A stretch of 64,000 nt of DNA, taken from positions 42,530,837 through 42,594,836 of the forward strand of contig NW_019211455.1 in NCBI RefSeq assembly GCF_002443255.2, read 5' to 3'. A program made the translations under genes and the position numbers. Below, in pieces: positions 1 through 13,795 of this stretch; within the stretch, counting starts at the first letter, position 1, and the number at the start of each line of letters is the position of its first letter. A model generated the notes under the pieces. It did not search any database and was not told where the DNA came from. It saw nothing but the letters and a program-made list of their open reading frames with translations. This stretch comes from Varroa destructor. Lineage: Eukaryota; Arthropoda; Arachnida; Mesostigmata; Varroidae.

Positions 1-2292
1 TCGTGAATGAGAACAGATGCATAGATGAAGATGGCGATAGGTTCAGTGCGTGCGTCGCCGGGTCCGAGAAAATTAGCGATATATGTTTCGGCAAGTTAGG
101 TTCAGTTTAGGTCGGGTCAAGTCAGGCGATCGTCGCAACGAAGGTCGAAGTAGACAATGCCCGCATACAGGTACGCGACGCGATGAATAAAGAACGGTGG
201 AGCGACGCACGGACGGACAGACAGAGAGAGAGAGAGAGAGAGAGAGATAAAAAAAAACAGCAATATAGATTTGCACACAACAGAGAATGGAAAATGGAGA
301 TAGAAAGTGTGAGAAAATAAAAGCGAAAGACTGGAAGTCGATAAGAGGCAACGGGAGAACGCGCGTCAGCAACAGGCGAAGACGCGGCAGGACAAAGCCT
401 ATCTAGTTATGTTAAACATTTATGTTGTATTGGTCTGTGGCCAGGCACTATATTATAATAAGTTATTTCAAGTTATACTGTTAATGAATGCCTAAGAGAG
501 GTGGACACTCGCTAAAATAGATCAGAAGAAGCTAAAATACCATAACGAATGAATATTCGATTAAAACCGTTATTACGATTAATAGCGTTTGTTGATGCTT
601 GAGTATTGAAAGCAGTACAGCTTTTAATCTTCGTATGGCCACGAGATATAATTTTAATAAATGTACATATGTGAGGGGATTTTGGTATTCCAGATTACTG
701 AGACAAGCTATCAGATCGGTTCTCCTATAGTACATCAGCACCACACTGAAGTATAACTTTTTTAAAACGATATCTACGGTAGAGTACAAGATTTAAAACA
801 ATATTTACAATACGTTCATTGATACATTCGCCTTTGATGTCAAGAAAACAGTCATTCTGTACTCCGAACACTTTCACCTACGAATATACTGAGGCTTTAT
901 TATACGTGATGTACTTGTTTGCACAGCTGAATTTAAATAATCTGATTCAGGCAGAGATTAAAGCCTTCTCTTGTCCTCAAAAAGAACACTGCCACAGATA
1001 GTTACAATATCACGATTTTCAGTGCTCGTGCAAGCGGTCATACTACTGGCTTACACTGCAGTCATTTATTTATGCTGCAATTATACTGCAACGATTTATT
1101 TCCCAGGATCGATACCACATACTATACTAACGATATTAAAAACAGGACATTTCGTAAGTTAACTTGTACTAATAGCCATTTTGTAGACGAAACAAGTTAC
1201 GTTATTGATTTCGAGATGTTCCTACGGCGCTGAAGCGTCAGCATAATTTCGAATGTATTCTATATACAAGATGGAAATCTAAAATGAGGACTTTTCTCCT
1301 ACTTTGTCCGTTACACTGTATCTAAGCAAAATGAGTATTTCAAAAAGAACTGTTGTTGCCGACGGTAACTGTTTGTCTTGTATCATTACCACCTACAGCT
1401 TCAGTTCTAAACCTAAATCACCTACAAGTTAGAATTTTCAAGATATTCGTTCACTAACTCACGTAATTTCCTAGTAGTAATCGTGCGTCAAACCATACTG
1501 AGAGATGTATATTTAAAGTTTCACTTAAATACGCCATACACGGAAAGTTCCAGCGGGGTTAGGTTTTGTGCTGACGGCAAGCCAAGGGTTCGAAAAAATG
1601 CAAGGGGATTCGAAACAGCTAAGATGCTTGAACGGTCCAAAAATTCTTGAAGCCGTTTACCATTGCAGCTTATATGGACAATGTATTATTAACAAACCGT
1701 GCTCTTTTTCTTTGAAACAATCGTTAGCTTCAATGTCAAACATAGGGTGTATTAAAAACTGGCAATAATGTAGGCTGTCGATTTCAGGTGAAACAGGAAA
1801 TCGTCTAGCGCGTATGAGAGCTGACTTCGACTCCAATTTTGTTCATCATGATGAATTTACTGGTTTATTGTAGAAGAGAAAGGTGGCTCTCGTCTGGTAC
1901 CGGGAGTAGCGTATTAATGCATGTTGTTCTTCAAGCACATCACCCTGTATCTCATGCTACAGTTCGCAGTCCTGAAGCGGCTACGGATTATCGCCATTCC
2001 TCTTGTGACTGTTCATGTGGCTGTGAAGCCTTCGCTCACTTCTGTCCATTTTTGTGGTCCTATCTAATCTAATAGTACGTTAAACGATTCGCGTGCATTA
2101 AGCGTGGCTTTTAATCATTATCAATAAACGGCAAAGAAGACAGCCAAGAAGCAAAGTGCGCTTAGCTACGATACGATAGCTAACACAAGGAGGTATCGCG
2201 TTTTTTTGATCCGTCTATTAGTACGCGAACGTACAGAGAGCATAAGAGGGCCTGTGTGCCGCTTACGATCTGGCTAACGCGAACAAACTTAC
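1..2292. other. RIM intron, left edge of window
   Basis: This stretch is non-coding as far as can be read. It holds an AG dinucleotide run at about 223-247 and otherwise AT-rich unique-looking sequence. No further RIM exon, RNA gene or mobile element was recognised. Short open frames here have no family resemblance. Confidence 0.55.
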
Positions 2293-2484
2293 CGAAAGGC
2301 CGAGAAAACAAGGTTTGAAAAGAATTGGACAGATTGGCGGTGGAATTTTTCAAGAGGGGCACTCCGAAGCCGCCTGATTGTTGCCCAGCCTGCGAGAGGT
2401 TTTGATGAGACTGGGCCTGTGTTACTTGTTGTGTTTGCTGCGCGTATGCTTGCTGGTAGTAGTGTCCACCTTGTTCGGCGTTAC
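2293..2484 (-). CDS. Rim: RIM exon 5 (Q-rich linker), last coding exon seen
   Basis: This exon codes for residues 335-398. It begins GNAEQGGHYYQQAYAQQTQQ and ends SNSFQTLFSRPFG before a GTAAGT donor. Low-complexity Q-rich protein in the same style as exon 4 and an uninterrupted frame between well-placed splice signals support it. Because it ends with a donor at phase 1, more exons follow. None could be identified between this exon and the left edge. Confidence 0.68.
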
Positions 2485-5400
2485 CTGTCGTGGAGACCGT
2501 GAAATGCAGGCAAGTTACCTAAGTGATTCGGAAAGGGCTATATATGTGACAGCTGTGAACGGAGTATAGCATTCAGCGTAGCCTAGAGTAGACAAGGAAA
2601 AGAATCATAAGGTTTTAGCGAATAGTATATGAAATCGCTAAGGAGTGCTTTCGTGATAATAGGGTGACGACGCAGCTCTGAAGTGGGTATCAGAGGGTAG
2701 CCTTTGTCTAGGATTTCTCTGTAGACATAAAGCTATTACGTGCTTTTGTAAGTATGATTTGAGCAAAACGGCCTATTGTATCGAACAGAATCTCGGTAAG
2801 GCGTTCATGGAAACGAAGTATTCTTGGCCGAAACAGTAAGAACAATATCGGGAACGTTTGCGTCCTTATGTTGAAGGCCTGAATTGAACATACTGAGTTT
2901 TATTGCTTCCACTAATTGTGAAATACCGTCAGAGGAATAAAAACCTGCTAATTACTACGGGTCCCAATATTGTTCAGGTATAGTAGCTAGAGCTAAACAT
3001 TTGCTCTGAGTACATGCACGTTTTTAAGATTTCCGTATTTTGAGTGTCTCGAAAAAATATCAAGACCTGCGAGACACCCTCGTCGCAAGTTCGAATTATC
3101 TAAGAGGAGATTATTACTCCTAAACTATATAACACCGTTTTGTGGAAAAAGTCGAAAAGACGTGAATATACTAGATTTACGTAAAACTGAATCGTTTTTG
3201 ACATTCTACTATTTATTTTCATTTGAAAATAGATAAATCAAAAACGACCAGAATAAGAAGCCTTAAAGCTACCTACCTGCTGATAATTGCCTTCTGAACT
3301 CGCCTCGCCGACTTTGTGCTGAGTACCCGAATGAACCTGGGATCTGTATCTGGTTTTGTATTGGCTGCATCTGATTCATTATCATTAAATTCTGTTGCTG
3401 ATACGGATCGTACTCATTGAAACTGTTTCCCATTCTACCCCGCCACAATCCACCCATTCCACCGGCGGTGGTGGCCATACCTGAAAAAATTAATGGGTAA
3501 CTGCTGAAATAGATTGAGCTTGAACATGTACGATAAAAGGACAAAAAAAAAATAGCGGAGAAGAATGAGATACTAATGGGGTCAAATGTATTCCATATCT
3601 ATCAAGTAAGCATTCCTATTTATTCTGGCTGATATATATATAAGTGTCTGTTTTGCCCCGCCCTATATATATATATATATATTAGAGGACTGGCCAAAAA
3701 GCCATTGATAGTTGGAGAGTCTCTATGTCTGTTAATGTGAAATTCGGCATTTTATGTGGTAGTAGTTAGCGCATCTGTTGGCACGTTAGCAGATGTACAA
3801 TGCATGATCTCCAACTGTCAGGTGACTTCCATCAAACTAGCAAAAACACATACCTACATACATGCAGTATTTGTTATGTCAGCTGCATGCGACGTCATTA
3901 TCTTTATGAGTGTTTTTATAAGAAAATATAATATCTCAAGAAAAAAATAAATAAACGAAGATAATTCTTGTGGATTTCGCGTAACTATTATAGATATTTT
4001 TGAGTAAAGCTTGTTTTAGCCGTCATTCTCTGTTGAGGGCGGGGGGGGGGGGGTAACGCCGCCGACTACATGATCATCGGCGACACCATCCCTTAATTAA
4101 CCCACCCCGCCGCTTGTTTCCCCTTGCCATCCACCCAACGACCACGTCAACAGAAACACGTCAGTCTTTCGTCGGTTTCGTGCGACCGCCTGGCTCTGCC
4201 TCGCTGACAGAGTTCGTGGTTTGGCGACACCACCCTGACCACCCGGGGATGGGGGGGGGGGGGGGCAGATAGGATAAAGCAGTAGTAGCAGCGGTTCGGA
4301 ACGCCCAGCCGACGTCACTGTTTCTACTTCCGATGTTGGCGCTGCTGTTGGGGGCCAAACATCTCGGAACAAAAAACCAGCTTCAGAGAGCCCCAGGCTT
4401 CGTTCCAAAAGCTTGTCCTCCGCCCGGTGGCTGGTCAAGTCAGTCGCCAAGAGCAATACACAAAAGGGAGGTCAGCGGGTTAGTAGTCGCCACCACTCCA
4501 GAGGTAGCGCCAGTGCGATGCCTCTCGGAGCAACGCGATGAGGCCATTCATGGCCGGTCTGTAGGGCCGGCCACCGTTTCCGGAGCAACTGATGTAAGTA
4601 AAGGAGAGAACGGCATAGGGGCTAAAAGATTAGAATGAGTAGTGGTAATCGGGAGGTTTTGTTACTAGTATTGCAGCGACACCGTCAAAGAGGACTTATC
4701 CAACAGAGACGACCCCCCAGCCGTGGAGCAGTACAACCTTTATCTGACGCACGTTTAGAGGATCGTAGGTTGAGTGGTTAAAAGCCTGCTATTCTCGGTC
4801 TCGCTCGTAGCGACAAGAATCGCGACGAATTCCTGGAGGTGCGTGCTTCACTAGGGGCACCGCAGATGAAGAGAGATGAGAAACCCATGGCCAAGAGCAA
4901 GAGGCAGACGGACGCTCAGGACAAACAATTCAACCTGGTTGACCCTGGATGACGATGCTTTCTCTCTTATTCTTTTGCTGGCTACCGCACGGTGCTATTT
5001 GGGCGGGGCTGTTCACCATCACCGGGAAGAGGTCAGAACATGCAGGATACACTCCCCAGGTTGGTCGCGTGCCTCGCCGCTTCGTTGGGTCCTTGTACCA
5101 CGTTGCCTCACTTTATTTCTTTTCGTAACCGGGGCTCTTCATGCCGTGCCCCCACGGAGCCGGTCGTCCACGGAATGAGACGTCCGTTTCGTAGCGATGA
5201 GGTGGCCATCTCAAGACTGAGATCATCGTATTCTTCTGTAGTAGAACACACACACGCACACGTATTTTCGAAAAACAAATTACCTGACAAAGCAGCAGGA
5301 ATCGCCTGCTGTTGCCTTTTTTGGGAACGAGGGTACTGGAGTAGTGAGCCACCGTCTATGACTCCTATCACGAAGTAGTAGACGCAGTACCTGCCCGGCT

Positions 5401-8400
5401 TTTCGGCCCAACGAATAGGCAACCCATGGTGCCAGCTAACGCTAGGCTCCAGGCTTTTCCCACACACACACATATTAGCCTTAATGATCTAGAGGTTCAT
5501 ATGGGTATTTTACTAAAAATGAACTTATACTTCTATATGATCGTTGGTATCATCTAAAGAAGGCAAACCAAGCAACTGTAACGTTATACAGTGGGTTTTG
5601 CTCTTGAGTTGAGGAAATCCGTAAAGTTGGTCCATCGCAATTAATAGCTAGTATCGAGCGTTAGCTGATTCTAATGGCTGAAATTAATGTTTCGACTACG
5701 ACACGGTTTCTTCCACCACGAAATAAACTGTGCGTTTGCTTTTGTTCTTATCTTGCCTTTTTCAAGGAGCCACCACCCTCGAACTATTGAAATACTATGG
5801 AGATAGCTAAAGCGAGATATGGCTAATTTTTAGTAGCTAATCTAACCGCAGTGTTTAAGGAGAGTGATGACTTAGCTATTATCTCGATGCACTAGCACTT
5901 ACTTGCAGCATTTCCAGCCATCCCTGAACCCATAGTGGGCCCCGACGATGGAATCTCTACGGAGCGCGCCCGTTGCAGTATCGATATAGACATGGGTTGG
6001 TTTGCCTGGCCAGAAAGTTGGCCCTGTAGACCGATGGATCCCGGACTTGCCATCTGGCCACCGGCCATCTGGGGATTCATCGAACTCATCGGGTTCATGG
6101 CGCTAAGCGGTTGACTGATCCACTGGCCTGTCTTGATGAGTAGCTCTTGCTTTTTTCGGCATAGAATACACACCCAGATGACCTTGTTTGAACGTAGGCT
6201 CACCTTACCCCCACAGCGGGCGCAACAACGTACCTTTAGAAAAAAACATTAAAACATGCGAAATGTTCGATGAGAGAAATCGCTAGAAAAATAAAGGCAA
6301 TCACTAAAATGAGTACAGGCATATTCATGAGAATTACCAAAGTTTGACGACAACGTCGTTTTGCTTTTATCTGAAATGAGATACAATGAAAATAACTGAA
6401 AAGTATAATAAAGCTCAAGTTTTCTTGATTGTGCGGTTTGCCATTCTGTGCTAATTATCAACCGCAAGGTACCCTTTGTAGATTTATGGCCCGCTAGTAG
6501 AAATACATAATGTTGAAAAGTAACAGTCAGCGCATGATAAAAATTAAATTAAATTTTGTGGTACACATACATTTTCGAAAAATGAGACAATCTAATAACG
6601 GAGACTATCTCATTTTTAACACGTTTGCGTAAATGACGTAAGTCTTTACTTTCTATTGATACTTTAAACTGATTTGAACACTTATCCGAGTTTAAGAAAC
6701 ACACCTGCGGCGAGGAAGTTGATCAAGCGTTAGAAAGTGTTGTATTTCATATACAATTTTTTTTATCTTACTTTTTCTTCTTTAAAAATAATTGACATTG
6801 ATAGGATAACGCAACTTCGACGCGGCACTTTTGGTTCCATATCCGTTCCCGATGTCAGCCTGCAATAATTCTTCGATGTTCGCTCCATATCCGAACGAGG
6901 TGCTTACAATGAGCAGAACTTCCCTTCGTCACCATATTTAGCGTATTACATCTCAACACAACGAAAGTGCTGCCGCGTTCTACTTTCCCAAATCAGACAG
7001 ACCCACTCTTACCGCAAATTACTGCGTCCAAATTGGGATGAAGAACCGGGCCTTACCATTCTTCTAGCACGCTGGCAAGCTCAGCACAGCGAGAATGTAC
7101 ACGACGCTTCCGTGCCCGAGCGCCATTATTCAGCTAATAGTAAATTGAGTAACATTCTTCACCTCCCTTCAATCCCCGACCCCTAGCCTCCTTGGGGTTT
7201 AGTCTGGTTGGGCCCCTCGCTCCAAGAAGACAGAAGACGAGTGCGGCGCCTTGCAGAGTCTATCGGCCGCTATGAACTGGCGGCCTCGATGCGCCACAAC
7301 CAACTCGAGGAAGCGCTGGAGTGCTGATCCTCCAGTTGAAGTCGATGGAAAGTATGCAGTGAGCTTTTCTCCGTCTTCTGCTTTTAGCGATCCACTAGCC
7401 TGTCCCACTCTTTCTCTTTCTGTGGTAAATTGTCTACCTGGTATATGAAATTTGGGGGTCGACTAAGCCGATCTTGCCCCCCTAATCTGTCTCTCCTTTT
7501 CTGGCTTTTTGTTTTTCTTTCTTTTTCTTTTTTTTTTTTTTCTATAGAGCCCCTTTCTTCTTTCCTTCTGTGCCTGCTATTTCAAAAAAGCCGCCAAACT
7601 AAGGGGGACAAAAAGTTAATTGTCAAGTGATCGCTCATCTAAACCAATCGCTCCACCCGAAGAGTTACGAGTACTGACCCATAGGGCAAGAAGAAAACGA
7701 GGGAGTTCAGAGAAGGCTGTGGTGAAACAATGTCTGACAGACAGCCTGGCCTGACACAGCTAGTCGTTCTGCAGGCCAACGAAAAGAACCGGTTTAAGGG
7801 ATTCTGTCGGAGCGCCCAATACTCCCAACTGTCGTCTGCTCGCTCGTGCCGCATTTGTGTTTACTTCATACTCATGAATAAGGGTGAATTTCTTTCCTTT
7901 TCATGTTCTTTCCGACTTGCTCCTGATTTCTGTTTCTGTTATGCGATTAGTGTGTACGTAACATCCGTTTTTGCTGTTAATTCATCTGTTCGCATTTGAC
8001 ATTTACTAATGGTAAAAAAGATATACGCCATTGGAAAGTTACTTATTTTACATTGTTTTATGCCCTTGATTTGTTCAAATTCTAATGCTTTACTCTGAAA
8101 TCGGACTCGAAAATCGATGTATGTAAAGTGACCAAAAAACATTCAACACCGTTTCAATTTCACATCTATAGATAGTCAAAAGCTGCAAATACAATCCAAG
8201 ATGTGGATTGCGCTTACGGTGAAAATCCTATAACTAAGCGATGTAAACTGCCTAAAAGTTTTTTCTCCTAAAAATTAGCTTAAAGCGATCGATTCGACGA
8301 GTTGAAAGGGCCGACTGTGTTGTTTAGGTCGAGGACGCCATGTTTAAGCGTAGCAAGCCACTTTTAAGTAACACTGCTACCTGTAGTTGTGAGTTGTTTA

Positions 8401-11400
8401 AGTAGTTTTTTGACGTGAAGTGAAAATAAATTAAAAAAAAAAATACTGAAGAGCCTGTTTTTTCTTCCACAAGACACGCTTATTTCAGAAAAATAGATTT
8501 AAGGCAAAATTTTGCGATCTAATCAGGCTACAGGAGAATGAGAAGAAAGAGCTTAGCGGTCAATAGTACATAACGGTCAGCGAATGACATATGGAAAACG
8601 GGAAGACAAAAACGGCCACTACTACGTATTAATTTAGCGTTTGTTACTGCCTAATTAATTGAACGCCAGGTGCTGCATGCATTGGCCGGCCTTACTGTTG
8701 AGACTCCCTCTCACGGACAGCTTCTATGCACCCTTTACGACAGCTACCGAGACGGCTAACCTAAGAGTAAGATTATAAATCTTATTTCAAAAAGACATTA
8801 ACCTGTGTTTCGTTCGACATCGAGTTCTAAACTACGACCACATCCCCTCGTGGTGATAGTGGCGTCAGCAAGGGCAGTAGCAGCGTCGGCACTCTATGCA
8901 CTTGGGTTTATTTATAACCCTTAAGTTGCTGTCCAAGGATGCTGTGATAGTGGCCTACATTTTGATCCAACCGGTCGAGATGATTTAAAGAGTGAGGTTT
9001 GGCCATGACCTGCTTATCCATATCTTTGATTCCAAAGGAAAACGGCGCAGTCAAGTTGCTGTAGCCATAGTCATCGTTGCTGGCACCGCGTGAATCGAAC
9101 CGCGTGCCAGTTTTCGCCTATGCAAGCGTGCCCGCCGTTTTAGATGGCAGTGACTACCCTTCGCCATGCATCGCTCTCTCTATGCTTAACCCCCATCCCG
9201 TCCTTTCCCAGGGCCTCAATCTTGTCCTCTCAGCCTGCCGGTTGCCCTCAGCCATGGGGCTCTCTTCATCCTCTGAGCGAAGCAGGCGACTTGGTGATAT
9301 AAGAAAGCAGAAGGACGCTGATTCTTTCGCTGACATTCGGGAGGGGTCATCCCCGGAGGCCAAACGGAGAAGGTAGTGGAACTGAGCACGAAAGTCAGAA
9401 AGGGAGGGTCCTTCTTCGTCACGGTGGTCCACGTCAACAATTGCCCCTATCACTAGGATCACCACAAGCAGCCGAAAAGCCGCGTCGTCAACTACTCGAC
9501 CGTCCCATGCCTTCGAATTCTATTGCCGGCTGCTCCAGCGGCAACCATACTCATGCAACCACTCGAACGATGAGTAGGAAAAGGGAAAGGGTATTACGAC
9601 GTAGACGAGAGGAATCCAACTACTAACGGCTTTAGCATTTTACATAGAAGGGCTGATGCGGAGGCGGTGGTGTTGCCTCGTGTCGGTTGTGTTGAGCCAG
9701 TGACCAATTGAGTCAGCTGGGAGGGTTAAAGGAAACGATTGTTGCTTTCCCCTAACTGGTCCGCTGGCTGGCTGCCTGCTCGCCTGGATGATTGCCTAGT
9801 CCCCAGACTCGACCTACCTAGTTATAGCATTAGTAGAACTAGGCTCTTCATAAAGGCCCCTTACAGAAATTCCCTTCACGATAAGGGCAAAACAGATCGC
9901 TCTCTCTCTCTGCCGTCTACGCACCGGCAACCGCATCATGGTAAATTTCTTCGTTGGGATTGCTGTTCGGGATCTACGAGTAAGGAGATTGTGGGAGGCC
10001 CTGACCTCAGATTTTGAACACTTGCTAAACGAAAGTTTGCAGGCAAGACCTGCAGGGTTCAGTGGCCGGTAAGATTTACAGATTTCATGGCGACGAGTCC
10101 CTCACTAGGCTCGAGTCTGAGACGAGTAAATGGGACCTACTTGACCGACCACTTTGGGCATAGCTCATCTCCAACCACAACATCTACACAGTACCGTTGT
10201 CGGCCTCTGTTGTCGGCTACCCCGACATCAGAAGTCGCCAAAAAAGGCCTTACGCGAACAAAATTAGGAATAAGGGGGACAGCATTTGAGCAAGAGGACG
10301 AAAGAAAAAATTGAGAGGAAGTTAACTAGGGGAAACCGGCTTGAAAACGGGGTACAGGTTGAGGCAGGAAGCTTACGAGGTCGAAACATTGAATAAGGGG
10401 TTCTTTCAGTTTTCCTGCCTCGTTTTAGTTACATAGAAGGCACGGTCGACTGGAATGGAGCTCTTGATGCCGCCACCGTCCGGCTTTCTGTCAGTGCTTG
10501 TCTCGCTCTGAAGATCTTTATCGAAAATCCTTCATCAGTGTGGAGACCTCGCAGATAGATCTGAACTCACGCTTTTTCCTTTTTTAATACCATCTTACTA
10601 ACTCTACTCCGTTTTGAATCTAGAACAAACGAGGACCTGTTTTTGACTCAGAGATAGAGAGATAAGAGAGGAAAAAATAAGAAGAACTTAGTGTGATTGC
10701 TCGCCATTAACTTGAACTGCGGGCATGCATGCAACATCGCGCTGTCTGCTCATAGGCATAGCTATAGAACCCTGGTAGTCTTGTATCATATTTAGTTTAA
10801 AATTGGCTATTGTTGCGGGTATATCTTTGTGTAAAATCTATTGCTTCAGCCAGTTGAAAGGTGGGTGCTTTTGATCAAGATAACTTGAATATAAAATAAT
10901 TGGATACGACTACCGCAGTAATAGACAACTAATAGCCATGACGTCTTAATGAGTACTATTGTAAATACGATCTCCTGGCAGGAAGTATTGGGGGGAAGTA
11001 AATCGGCGTTTTCAGCTACTTACGTTGCAGTAGTTGCAGATATGTCCGACCCCATCGGCGAACTTCGTTTTGAGGCAGAGTTGACATGTCGCTGGGGGCG
11101 CCGTCGGCCCGCCCGGCGTCGGTCCCATTCCTGGTACTTCAGCACCGCCCTGGAGGCCCGGTATGGCGCCCCCCTGCTGCTGTGGCTGTTGCTGATGGTG
11201 AAGCATCTGCTGCTGTTGTTGATGCAGATGCTGCTGTTGCTGTTGATTTTGCTGGTTCCCTCCCCCCAGCAGCATTCCCAGTGGGTTGCGCGCATTTTGT
11301 CCAATTTTCGTCACTAAATTGCTTTCTAATTGCTTGACTTCGTCGGTTTTTCGCCTAGATAATTGTAAACAGTGGAAAAGAACCCCATAAAAACTAGTAA

Positions 11401-13757
11401 AGCCAATAAGCATCGAGACCTCGGTTTGGGCCGCTCAGAGTTCGCCAGTCTAACTAACACGAGCTATGCCTCCGTGAAGTGAGTAAAACTATTAACTTAA
11501 GACCATGCTTTAGAATAGCGACGTAATCTCCTTAAGTTACATATGTATCACCTTTTGAGTTTGATGATCCATCTAGCTTTTGAAAATTTATTAGCCTAAT
11601 AATGAAAGAAGAGTATATACTAATCTATAAGAGGACAGTAGAAACAGTAGGTTAATGACTTAAAAATACGCAACTTAAAGGAAAGATCGACTTTTAGCTT
11701 AGCTATTTATTAGCGAAACAGATGCTTTTACAACTGCCAAACCATTCTTTCCTAAACGTCAATTTAATAGCAACCAACCAATGGGACACTTATTTAATGT
11801 CGATGTATCAACAGTTTGTGATGAACGTTTATTTGACATCTGCAATGGGGTGATACACGAATACATAGCCCATCAACTATGAAAAAAATGGGTCCATGTC
11901 CGAAACGCTATCAAACTGTCAGCTACTGATTCTAATACATTCATTAAACTTACTAAACCAATCAAATGACATCAGTAAACTCCGCAAACATGCGGTCTTA
12001 ATAAAGTAAGATTAAAGTTTGTCTGTTGTAAAGATCAATTCTATTGGGCCTGTGAATTGAGCATCTGGCAGAGCTTTTTTTCTAGGTGGAATCAATTGTG
12101 GGCGTAAGGTAGTTGAATCGCAGGCAAAATAATTTAATTACATCCAAAATTTGTGAGTCGGATCAAAATGTTTGCACTTACTATTACATTTTAAGTTCAT
12201 TTACTTATTTATATTCTCTAAAATATATATAATGTATACTTTCGAGCTATTAACTTAGTTAGTACTAAAATAATTCTTGAAATTCAGAGGGAAATGCCTC
12301 TACGGACGTAATAACAGATTTTTTTCATGTTAAAAACTCTTTACCTTAAGAGGTCCCTAACTTATTTCAATTAATCAAGTTGTTGTTGTGTCTAAATATG
12401 AGAAACGGATAAATCGGCAAACTTTTCTTATTTTGTTTTTCAGCATGCCAACAATTCACCTACTTATCCAACCAAACCGCTTTCATGGATAGCATATCCT
12501 GTTAATTATCCTAATTTCCTACACAAATTGTACAACTCAGTTTCATATGTATGATAGATAACTCTTGTTTGCTATGAAACGTCATCTTTTACAGCAGTAG
12601 CAGTGGTAGCTATAGCAGCTATCGTCGATACGAGTGCATGCTACAAAGTACTAATGGAAAGATGTTGCCGAAAACTCGAATTCAAGTATGACCTGCTTTT
12701 CAGCTGGCATTTTCTACTAGGTCAAGCACATTCTATTTCCATTCTCCGTGCACGGCGCCATTCACTTGGAGATACTATATGTCCCGTAAAAATCCCGTAG
12801 TCAGTTAGCGTGTCAGTGCGTCTTGTTCCTTTTTTACCACCACTATGAAAGAAATTCGCAAGTCATTCGTTCACGCGAAAACGCCGTTCAGCCTAGCAAG
12901 CCATCAGAGTTCGCGCGTTGCATAATCAGAGGGGGCTTCGTAGAAAACCCTCTGCGGAGCCCTGGCAAGCTCAATTGGGCCTGCTTACCCCAGTCGGGTA
13001 GGCAGGAAGCGCGCGCAGATTCGCTAAGCTTGTGCCGGAAAGAATGTATGCTCTCTTATGCGTTTAGGCAGGCCGAATTGCCAAGCACATGTCTTTCGCA
13101 GTCTTTCCATTGGGGGCACTAGCATTGGACTAGCTTACAGAGTGGCTCGCTTTGCCATGGAACGACTGGCTGATTGGGCGCTCTTGGTGATTTGTTATTG
13201 AACCGCAGTCTGCTACAGTTTTCATGCTTCTCTTGGCTTTACTAAAAAAGAGTCCACATCACGGAGAACGTTGCGGCTCTTTGCCGACAGACACGGCCGA
13301 ACGGGCAGACTCATTATTGGAGCTACTGCCCTCGCCATTAACTGTAGCATAGTAAGATGGCTGTGAGCCTTCACTACAACAGCCGCTGCAAGTTCTGGTC
13401 CCTATGAACGCGCTGCTGGCAACTCGCCAAGAGATTTTGCTAAGACACGTGAGGTGGTTCACGGTAGCCGTTAACATGGAGGCCAAGGGGGTAATATTAG
13501 AGGGACAGAAAAACTGGACCCGCATCGATTTAAAGATGACCACCGATAAAGTGCTTTTCATCCATTTCACAGTCTTGACATGTCCCTCTTAAGTGTATTA
13601 CGTCTTTCACATAGGGATTACTTGGCGAGAGACCGCTCGGCGCCTGATGACAGCCGAGGATGGTTCGGATCAGCATCAAGCGTCAGTCTCGTCAACGCTT
13701 ATTATAGCGCTCTGTAGTATGTAATAAATAAAACCTATTTTCTTGAATTAGGAGATA

Positions 13758-13795
<38 letters not shown>

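Larger units (their letters stand above)
3481..5902. other. RIM intron 3 with a GC-rich segment
   Basis: The intron lies between exons 3 and 4. It includes a TA run (3664-3682) and a GC-rich segment at about 4020-5460 with two homopolymer G runs. Several overlapping open frames occur there on both strands, but they are proline/serine/arginine-rich products of composition with no recognisable domain. No exon could be supported. Confidence 0.5.

Noticed and set aside
4097..5473. Overlapping open frames in the GC-rich part of RIM intron 3
   Set aside because: They occur on both strands in several frames with compositional P/S/R-rich products and no splice-consistent join to RIM.
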